Source: Thermodesulfobacteriota bacterium (GTDB taxonomy: Bacteria > Desulfobacterota > Anaeroferrophillalia > Anaeroferrophillales > Tharpellaceae). From it: a DNA stretch of 54,947 bases. The notes beneath the pieces were generated by a model. The model was not told the DNA's origin. It searched no databases and was given only the letters and a program-made list of their open reading frames with translations. Numbering within the stretch: the stretch's first letter is position 1; the number at the start of each line of letters is the position of its first letter. Location of the stretch: NCBI GenBank assembly GCA_024763535.1, contig JANTFH010000012.1, forward strand, positions 1 to 54,947, read 5' to 3'. Positions 49,182 through 54,947 of this stretch are shown in pieces. The position numbers and the translations under genes were made by a program.

Positions 49182-50140
49182 TTTATTACCCTAAAAAAAT
49201 GCATCAACAAACTCAACAACACCGCCATTCCCAGAGGCCAATAGTAGAGATCAAGTTTTGGTCGATAACTTATGGTTTCGATTTCGTGGGTGCTCAAGGC
49301 ATCGATTTTTTCGTAGATCTTTTCCAGTTCCCGGCGATCACCGGCCCAGAAATAACGGCCGCCGGTGGTTTTAGCGACCTCTTTAAGGGTTTCTTCATCA
49401 AGCTTTTCTTCACCGACAGCCTGCGGATCACCAACGGCAACGCAGTAGATAACAATATGGTTGTCAGCCGCGATTCTGGAGGCGGCAATGGGATCAACTT
49501 TAGAGCTGGTGTCATTGCCGTCGGTAAGAATAATCAGCAGTTTATCTTTAACTTTACTTTCATTGAACATGTTGATGGCCAGGCCAATCGTATCACCCAG
49601 GGCGGTTTTGGGGCCGGCCATGCCGACCCGGGCTTCCTGGAGCAGTTCCCGGCAGAGTTTTAGATCCGGCGTAAAGGGCGCCTGAATAAACGGGGCTGAG
49701 CCAAACAGGAGTAAACCCACCTGATCACCCTGGCGGCGCTCTAAAAAACCGTGCAAAACTTCTTTAACCGCTGCCAGACGATCTATCTTGTTGCCGGTTT
49801 TAGACGTAAAATCCCGGGCCTGCATGGAGCCCGACAGATCAACAGCCAGGAGCAGATCACGGGAGGGGATCTCTTTTATAATCGGCGGTTCGATCCATTG
49901 CGGTCGGGCGCTGGCGGCAACCAGCAGGATCCAACAGCAGACAGTAATAATCTGGCGCAGAAGCGGCTGTTTGGGAATGGTCGAACCCGGCCCCGGGGTT
50001 TGCCCGGAGAGTTCAACCAACTCATCAAAAAACGGTGTCTGAATGGCCGGTCGCGTCTCCTGATAAGGCAAGCTAAATCTGCGCAGGAGCAGCGGTAGAG
50101 GCAGAACCAGAAAAACCCATATATAACTGAAGGAAAACAT
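49166..50140 (-). CDS. batA: BatA-like VWA-domain protein
   Basis: A 324-residue membrane protein with a VWA domain facing the periplasm. Helices lie at about 5-20, 62-78 and near the C-terminus (WPLGMAVLLSLLMHFF). The intact metal site DLSGSM is at 101-106, with further MIDAS parts TALGDT and LTDGNDTS. It is preceded after 5 bases by the DUF4381 gene. VWA proteins with MoxR ATPases form chaperone-like machines that assemble or activate other proteins. Confidence 0.92.
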   Translation of the reverse strand: MFSFSYIWVFLVLPLPLLLRRFSLPYQETRPAIQTPFFDELVELSGQTPGPGSTIPKQPLLRQIITVCCWILLVAASARPQWIEPPIIKEIPSRDLLLAVDLSGSMQARDFTSKTGNKIDRLAAVKEVLHGFLERRQGDQVGLLLFGSAPFIQAPFTPDLKLCRELLQEARVGMAGPKTALGDTIGLAINMFNESKVKDKLLIILTDGNDTSSKVDPIAASRIAADNHIVIYCVAVGDPQAVGEEKLDEETLKEVAKTTGGRYFWAGDRRELEKIYEKIDALSTHEIETISYRPKLDLYYWPLGMAVLLSLLMHFFRVIKVKRV

Positions 50141-50145
50141 TTGGC

Positions 50146-50649
50146 CTATCTTCTCACCCGCGAATGTTTTTTAATCCAGTGATTAATTGCTTTATACAGC
50201 TCTTTTACCTGCTCCTGAGATATTTCTGCCAGCCGCGTAAGTGGTTGGCAGGAGCAATCGTTCAAGATGCGGCCACCGCCTTTGGTAAAGCAATCACCAG
50301 AGCCGGTCTCATCAAGAAAAACAAGCCATTCATCCCCACTCAAGGATGCGACCCGGTGTCTGCCATAGGCGGCTATAGCGGTACGTTTAAGCAGTTGCGG
50401 CAGTCGGGAAAAGGCTTGATTATCGGGCTTACTCCCGGTTAATCTTTTTTCAAGTTGAGCTAACTCGAGCAGAGCTTCACGCCGGTAACGATTGCTTTGC
50501 CAGCGCTGGTAGATCAATGCCATAAACCAGGCCAGCAGCAGGGCAACCGTCAGGCCTAGCGCATACCATCCCGGTGCCGGCGGCAGCCAGGAAACCGGCG
50601 CCGGAGTAACGATATCATGAAGATTTTGCAGGCTTGCAGGATCTGTCAC
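50146..50649 (-). CDS. DUF4381-family membrane protein
   Basis: A 167-residue protein with one membrane helix (PGWYALGLTVALLLAWFMALIY, ~26-47) and a cytoplasmic helical domain (RREALLELAQLEKRL; LPQLLKRTAIAAYGRHRVASLSGDEWLVFLDE). This matches DUF4381, nearly always found between a DUF58 gene and batA, as here. It overlaps the DUF58 gene by 4 bases. Function is unknown beyond its link to the MoxR/VWA system. Confidence 0.88.
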   Translation of the reverse strand: MTDPASLQNLHDIVTPAPVSWLPPAPGWYALGLTVALLLAWFMALIYQRWQSNRYRREALLELAQLEKRLTGSKPDNQAFSRLPQLLKRTAIAAYGRHRVASLSGDEWLVFLDETGSGDCFTKGGGRILNDCSCQPLTRLAEISQEQVKELYKAINHWIKKHSRVRR

Positions 50650-51641
50650 CGCACTCCTCCAACTATCGCTTTGCCGGCCTGCGGCTGCCGGCCGGGCCGG
50701 GAGCCAAGCACATCTCTTATCTGTCCGGCAACGTTTTCAGCTGTGTGGATAGGCAGAATCGGAACCCCGAATTTCTCCAGTGCCTGGAAAAGATTCTGTA
50801 AACGGCCCTGAAGAAATTCAGGAAAACGTTCTTGCAGACGCCGATCATTTGAATCAAGCAGGATCTGCCGGTCGCCATCACTTATCACCAGCTGGCCTTT
50901 TTCCGGCAGTTTACCGGCCAGCGGATCGTAGACCGGCAGTATGATAACATCGTTGTGACGACAGAGTTGTTTAACCTGATAGAGGGTTTTATCATCGAGA
51001 CCGAAAAAATCACTGATAATGCAGACAAGGTAGTCATGACCGGCGAGATAGCGGGCTTTTTCCAGGGCCCGGTTGAGCATAGTTTTCTGCGCTGTAATCT
51101 CTCGGTCAACCCCGAGGGAGTGGTTTTGTTTGACAATCTCCCGCAGAATCTGAAGAACGGTCTTATGGCTGCGTTGGGGTTTAATCTCGCTGAGTTTTTG
51201 ATCGTTAAAAACAATAGCACCGACCCGGTCTCCGGTACTGACAACCCGCCAGGCGGCCAGCGCTGCGGCTTCAGCGGCAGTGACCGATTTCATATTGACC
51301 TTAGAGCCGAAAAACATCGAGACACGTTGATCAACCAGCAGCAGAACCGGCCGCTCCCGCTCTTCACTGTAAACCCTGACATAAGGTTGGCGGGTGCGTT
51401 TGGTGGCCTTCCAGTCCAGAGTTCGAATATCGTCTCCGGGCCGATACTGGCGCAACTCCTCAAAATCAAGCCCCCGACCGCGCAAACGGGAAGCGTGACG
51501 GCCCGAGAGCAGGCTGTGCACCGGCTGCCGCGGCAAAAAACTGAAACCTGACGCCTGATGCTGCAGGCGAATAAGCTCCTTAAGAGAAGCATAAACGCCG
51601 GCAGCAGGGCTCGGATCAGGGCTGGGAATGGTTTTCGGCAT
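50646..51641 (-). CDS. DUF58-domain protein
   Basis: A 331-residue cytoplasmic protein with the DUF58 signature RQYRPGDDIRTLDWKATKR (~63-81) and a VWA-like fold behind it. The metal site reads VDQRVSM, with Asp and the last Ser present. It probably links the MoxR ATPase to the membrane-bound Bat proteins. The C-terminus ends in a Gly/Gln/Arg tail. It overlaps the DUF4381 gene by 4 bases. The spacer to moxR is 202 bases and full of repeats. Confidence 0.9.
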   Translation of the reverse strand: MPKTIPSPDPSPAAGVYASLKELIRLQHQASGFSFLPRQPVHSLLSGRHASRLRGRGLDFEELRQYRPGDDIRTLDWKATKRTRQPYVRVYSEERERPVLLLVDQRVSMFFGSKVNMKSVTAAEAAALAAWRVVSTGDRVGAIVFNDQKLSEIKPQRSHKTVLQILREIVKQNHSLGVDREITAQKTMLNRALEKARYLAGHDYLVCIISDFFGLDDKTLYQVKQLCRHNDVIILPVYDPLAGKLPEKGQLVISDGDRQILLDSNDRRLQERFPEFLQGRLQNLFQALEKFGVPILPIHTAENVAGQIRDVLGSRPGRQPQAGKAIVGGVR

Positions 51642-51683
51642 AGTTTTGCTGGGTCGAAAAAAATCTGATGGTTAAGTAATTTT

Positions 51684-51843
51684 TGAACGTCCAACGTTGA
51701 ACATCGAATTATCAATCCTCAGCAGGGTTTCTTGTTGGACGTTGGAAGTTAAGCGTTGAGCGTTAAGAACTGAACGTCCAACATTCAACGTCCAACCCAA
51801 GCTCTCTATCACCCTTTCGACCTCTTCGACCCTTTCGACCCCC
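51684..51843. repeat. Repeat-filled spacer between moxR and the DUF58 gene
   Basis: AACGTCCAAC occurs at 51686-51695, 51773-51782 and 51787-51796, and its inverse GTTGGACGTT at 51734-51743, so a 10-bp stem with a 29-nt loop can form. Next to moxR lie three further 9-nt units of the CCTTTCGAC type (51812-51840). Confidence 0.7.
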
Positions 51844-52809
51844 CTAAGCAATTGCCACCAATCTTATGATTTCATCAATAACCTGATCGGCCGTAATATT
51901 ATCAGCGCTGGCTTCGTAGCTTAAGATGAGACGGTGGCGCAGGCAGTCGTGGACTACGGCCCGGACATCATCGGGGGTAACGTGATCCCGGTTATTGAAC
52001 CAGGCGTGGACCCGGGAACATTTGTCGAGCGCCAGACTGCCGCGCGGACTGGCGCCGACGGCCAGCCATTGCTTAAGCTTTTCGCCATATTTCCCCGGAT
52101 AGCGGGTGGCGCTGATTAAGGCGACGATATAACGTTCAATGTTTTCTGAGGAGTAAATTTCATTTATCTCATCACGGGCGTTAAAGACTACATCCTGAGA
52201 GAGCGGTTGGAAATCATTTTTTTCATTATCATTCAATTCACCTCTGACCAGACGAATAACCTCAAGTTCCTCTTCATCGTCGGGGTAGCCGATCCGAACA
52301 TGCATCAAGAAACGATCCATCTGGGCTTCGGGCAGAGGATAGGTGCCCTCCTGTTCAATCGGATTCTGGGTGGCAAGAACCATGAACAGCGGCTCCATTT
52401 TATGGGTCTTGCCGGCGACAGTTACCTGCCGCTCTTCCATCGCCTCAAGCAGAGCGGCCTGAACCTTGGCCGGAGCGCGATTGATTTCGTCGGCAAGAAT
52501 CAGATTGCTGAAAATGGGGCCGGGTTGAAATTCCAGCAGATCTTTACCCCCGACACTATGGTAGATCTCGGTGCCGGTGATATCGGAGGGTAGCAAATCC
52601 GGAGTAAACTGGATACGCGAGAGGCCGGCGGCCAGGTTTTTAGCCATACTCTTGACGGCCCGGGTTTTAGCCAGGCCCGGCAGTCCTTCCAGCAGCAGAT
52701 TACCGTTGGCAAGCAGGCCTATGATGAGTTTGTCGATCACCGGCTCCTGACCGATAATGGAGTGATGAATGCGATTTTTTAAGTCGGTTATTGCATTAAG
52801 TGTGGTCAC
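51844..52809 (-). CDS. moxR: MoxR-family AAA+ ATPase
   Basis: Start set at the GTG at 52809, which has GGGGGAG six bases upstream; the frame is open to 52869 but that ATG lacks a ribosome site. The 321-residue ATPase has Walker A EGLPGLAKT, Walker B LILADEINRAPAK and the MoxR phrase ATQNPIEQEGTYPLPEAQMDRF. MoxR proteins work with VWA proteins to assemble or activate protein complexes. It is the first gene of the moxR-bat operon; the promoter should lie in the 105 bases between the start and the sulfatase terminator. Confidence 0.94.
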   Translation of the reverse strand: MTTLNAITDLKNRIHHSIIGQEPVIDKLIIGLLANGNLLLEGLPGLAKTRAVKSMAKNLAAGLSRIQFTPDLLPSDITGTEIYHSVGGKDLLEFQPGPIFSNLILADEINRAPAKVQAALLEAMEERQVTVAGKTHKMEPLFMVLATQNPIEQEGTYPLPEAQMDRFLMHVRIGYPDDEEELEVIRLVRGELNDNEKNDFQPLSQDVVFNARDEINEIYSSENIERYIVALISATRYPGKYGEKLKQWLAVGASPRGSLALDKCSRVHAWFNNRDHVTPDDVRAVVHDCLRHRLILSYEASADNITADQVIDEIIRLVAIA

Positions 52810-52914
52810 GCTATCTCCCCCGTTCGCAGTTTCGCAGCATCTTTTTGCGGCTCTAATGATGGTTTGCAATGACCCATATTTCTGGAACTCTATTAATGAT
52901 GGAAGGTGATTACT

Positions 52915-52957
52915 AAAAAGCGCATCTGTTGATATTCTAATATCAACAGATGCGCTT
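52915..52957 (-). terminator. Very strong Rho-independent terminator after the sulfatase gene
   Basis: A perfect 19-bp inverted repeat (52918-52936 with 52939-52957) has only two unpaired bases at the tip. On the minus strand it is followed by TTT. It lies 17 bases past the sulfatase stop and insulates moxR from it. Confidence 0.9.
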
Positions 52958-52973
52958 CAAAAAAGATACTTAC

Positions 52974-54521
52974 TTAATTCGAGGTTGGTGTAGTGAGTTT
53001 CTCCATTGCCTTGTCCAGACTGAAGCTGGCCGGCTTCATCCGTGGCGGGAACTCCTTAAAGGTTTTCAGGAAGTTGCCGACATATTCCTGGGCCGGAACC
53101 ACGAGAAAGACATGATCCAGGAGCCAGTCGTAATAGGTGTTGGAGGTAATCTGGGCCCGCTCGTAGGGATCCCGGCGCAGGTTAAAAATCAGCGGAAGCC
53201 GCAGGGGGGTGAACGGGTTGGCCCACAGTTTCATGGTTCCCGTGGCCCGCTGTTCCATGAAAATCAATTTCCAGTCATCATAGCGCAGGGCGGTCAGATC
53301 GCCGTCATCGGAAAAATAGAAAATCTCGTGCCGGGGACCATGTTTCTCCTTGCCGGTGAGATAGGGCAGGAAGTTATAACCGTCCAGATGGACACGATAG
53401 TGGCGGCCGATGGCATCAACGCCGGTGGTCTTAAGTTCTTCCTTGATATTGGCATCTCCGGCCGCGGCCAGAAAGGTGGGCATCCAGTCCATGTGGTGCA
53501 TGATCTCGTTGGACCAGACCCCGGCTTTGATATGACCGGGCCAGCGCACCATGGCCGGCACGCGAAAGGCACCTTCCCAGTTGGTGTTCTTCTCGCTGCG
53601 GAAGGGGGTCATGGCCGCATCCGGCCAGGAGTTCATGTGGGGACCATTATCGGTGGAGTAGAAGAGTATAGTGTTGTCGGCGATCCCCAGATCGTCCAGA
53701 ACCTTCAGAAACTTGCCGATGTGCATATCATGCTCGACCATGCCGTCGGAATACTCGTTCTGGCCGGAGATACCGCGCAACTCCTTCTTGACATGGGTAC
53801 GGAAATGCATACGCGTACCGTTCCACCAGACAAAGAAGGGCTTACCGGCCTTCACCGCCCGCTCGATGAAGTCGATGGCCGCGGCCGATGTCTCGTCGTC
53901 CACGGTCTCCATCCGCTTCTTGGTCAACGGACCGGTATCTTCGATCTTGCCGTCGGCCAGTGAATGGATAACGCCTCGGGGGCCATATTTTTTGTGAAAT
54001 TCAGGACTCTTCGGGTAGTCCGGCAGTTCGGGCTCTTCCTCGGCATTGAGGTGGTAGAGATTGCCGAAGAATTCATCGAAACCGTGATTGGTGGGCAGAT
54101 GCTCGTCCAGGTCCCCGAAATGGTTCTTGCCGAACTGGCCGGTCATGTAGCCCCGGGCCTTCAAGAGGCCGGCAATGGTCGGATCCTTCTCATTGATTCC
54201 CTCTTTGGCGCCGGGCAAACCGACTTTGGAGAGCCCGCTGCGAAAGACTGACTGCCCCAACATGAAAGTGGAGCGCCCGGCCGTGCACGACTGTTCTCCG
54301 TAATAATCGGTAAAGGTCATGCCCTCATGGGATATGCGATCAATATTGGGGGTTTGGAAGCCCATTAATCCATGGGTGTAGGCGCTGATATCAGACTGGC
54401 CGATATCATCACCCCAGACCACCAGGATATTGGGTTTTTCCGCTGCGGCTACGGCCCCGGCGGCACCCATTATCAGGGCCAGAACCATAATCGTTGAAAT
54501 CAGCCATACTCTTTTCTGCAT
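52974..54521 (-). CDS. Exported sulfatase (arylsulfatase family)
   Basis: A 515-residue enzyme with a signal peptide (TIMVLALIMGAAGAVAAA, cleavage about 27). It hydrolyses sulfate esters in the periplasm. The metal-binding start is NILVVWGDDIG (Asp38-39). The catalytic residue is Cys79 in CTAGR, the C-x-A-x-R form that must be turned into formylglycine. Later motifs include GYMTGQFGKNHFGD and FYSTDNGPHMNSWPD. The full length and end (ITSNTYYDWLLDHVFLVVP) fit arylsulfatases found in Desulfobacterota and Planctomycetes. No formylglycine-generating enzyme lies in the window. TGGAGGG precedes the ATG. Confidence 0.95.
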   Translation of the reverse strand: MQKRVWLISTIMVLALIMGAAGAVAAAEKPNILVVWGDDIGQSDISAYTHGLMGFQTPNIDRISHEGMTFTDYYGEQSCTAGRSTFMLGQSVFRSGLSKVGLPGAKEGINEKDPTIAGLLKARGYMTGQFGKNHFGDLDEHLPTNHGFDEFFGNLYHLNAEEEPELPDYPKSPEFHKKYGPRGVIHSLADGKIEDTGPLTKKRMETVDDETSAAAIDFIERAVKAGKPFFVWWNGTRMHFRTHVKKELRGISGQNEYSDGMVEHDMHIGKFLKVLDDLGIADNTILFYSTDNGPHMNSWPDAAMTPFRSEKNTNWEGAFRVPAMVRWPGHIKAGVWSNEIMHHMDWMPTFLAAAGDANIKEELKTTGVDAIGRHYRVHLDGYNFLPYLTGKEKHGPRHEIFYFSDDGDLTALRYDDWKLIFMEQRATGTMKLWANPFTPLRLPLIFNLRRDPYERAQITSNTYYDWLLDHVFLVVPAQEYVGNFLKTFKEFPPRMKPASFSLDKAMEKLTTPTSN

Positions 54522-54866
54522 AATAATTCCCTCCAGGCTTTCGGGTTAAACTACCTTATTTTAATCTTATTACAATAATTACTACATATTACTTCGAATG
54601 TCAAAAAAATAATATGTTTTCCATCACCCCCTCTAATTCTTCACTCAAGGTCAAAAAGTACTGGCAAAAAACTGGCCCGGGAAAAGACAAATTACAACCA
54701 ATGCGGGAATTAGTTCCGCAACCAAAAGGGGCTTTTCTGCCCGCAAATAAGCGCTCTTATCAGAGCTTTGCATAAGTTTCTTCATCAGACCTTTGCCTGC
54801 CAGCAAAGAACCCGTGAAGCACTTAACATTTTCTTGTTAAAAAACAAGAAAACAACCTGTAAGGCG
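54522..54866. other. 345-base intergenic region with several small hairpins
   Basis: No gene is visible. AT-rich sequence (54541-54620), probably with the sulfatase promoter, is followed by GCGGGAA/TTCCGC (54703-54719), GCTCT/AGAGC (54752-54766), CTTTGC/GCAAAG and TTTTCTTGTT/AACAAGAAAA (54829-54852). The last lies just beyond the stop of the final gene and may end its transcript. The stretch at 54700-54722 resembles 20955-20978. Confidence 0.55.
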
Positions 54867-54947
54867 CTAACGTAACCTTTTCGCCTCAGCCCACATCTCG
54901 GCAAAAGCCTTGACTGTTTTCTCATCCATGACCCGCCATAAGGCGAC
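54867..54947 (-). CDS. C-terminal end of an unidentified minus-strand gene
   Basis: The last 26 codons before a TAG stop read ALWRVMDEKTVKAFAEMW then AEAKRLR. The frame is open to the window edge and the amphipathic, charged composition is protein-like. Too little is visible to name it. Confidence 0.5.
   Translation of the reverse strand, partial: VALWRVMDEKTVKAFAEMWAEAKRLR

Noticed and set aside
43795-51843. Tandem repeats as a CRISPR array
   Set aside because: Units are 9-10 nt, contiguous and degenerate, without unique spacers and without cas genes nearby.
52950-53963. 337-codon plus-strand ORF opposite the sulfatase
   Set aside because: It is the complement of a clear sulfatase gene with signal peptide and catalytic motif; its translation is low-complexity Gly/His/Val-rich.

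Overview
The window looks like a chromosomal segment of a Gram-negative anaerobe or microaerophile of the Desulfobacterota (former Deltaproteobacteria) type. Pointers to this are a three-domain NifU with NifS, a short alpha-type glutamine synthetase, paired PII/Amt genes under a sigma-54 promoter, a cytochrome b/Rieske/octahaem cytochrome operon, many lipoproteins and outer-membrane proteins, and a probable selenoprotein gene. Taxonomy is inferred from gene content only.

Layout. 0-4.2 kb: the end of one secreted protein and a large secreted PPC plus beta-propeller protein. 4.3 kb: tRNA-Lys(CUU) with promoter and terminator. 4.5-9.5 kb (minus strand): nitrogen unit amtB-glnK-amtB-glnB-glnA behind a -24/-12 promoter, with a terminator after glnA. 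9.6-12.1 kb (minus): a DUF166-family gene with an in-frame UGA and a SECIS-like hairpin, overlapping a NifA-like sigma-54 activator and ending at a terminator. 12.2-14.8 kb: FAH-family hydrolase, two exported thiol proteins, FxsA. 15.2-19.2 kb (plus): nifU-nifS-membrane protein-lipoprotein-cysE-small protein behind a sigma-70 promoter. 19.5-27.8 kb (plus): TolC, RND adaptor, RND pump and an unusual fusion of a substrate-binding domain with a TolC domain. 27.9-35.6 kb (plus): glycine-zipper lipoprotein, DUF481 barrel, two retropepsin-like lipoproteins, inactive transglutaminase/7TM protein, ATP-grasp ligase-like protein, cis/trans fatty acid isomerase. 35.7-37.7 kb: AAA/DUF4143 ATPase, a ferredoxin remnant, a Phd/VapC-type pair. 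37.8-41 kb (minus): small secreted protein, exported HAD phosphatase, FadL-type porin. 41-45.6 kb (minus): octahaem cytochrome, Rieske protein, cytochrome b, and a FitA/VapC-type pair directly in front. 45.7-52.8 kb (minus): moxR-DUF58-DUF4381-batA-(S23-type protein)-batB-batC-batD. 53-54.5 kb (minus): exported sulfatase with a 19-bp hairpin terminator, then the last codons of another minus-strand gene.

How it fits together. The nitrogen part pairs two ammonium channels with two PII proteins and a glutamine synthetase. In all three regulatory targets the tyrosine classically modified by GlnD or GlnE is replaced (Phe, Val, Phe), so control is probably by ligand binding. The neighbouring NifA-like activator is the obvious candidate to act on the sigma-54 promoter, and it is translationally coupled to the probable selenoprotein. 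NifU/NifS and serine acetyltransferase supply Fe-S clusters and cysteine; no nitrogenase structural genes lie in the window.

The strongest unusual signals are the recoded DUF166 gene, the substrate-binding/TolC fusion, the loss of all three covalent control sites, a dispersed miniature element with terminal inverted repeats (two copies about 25 kb apart), and a family of degenerate 9-nt tandem repeats in spacers between 43.8 and 51.9 kb.
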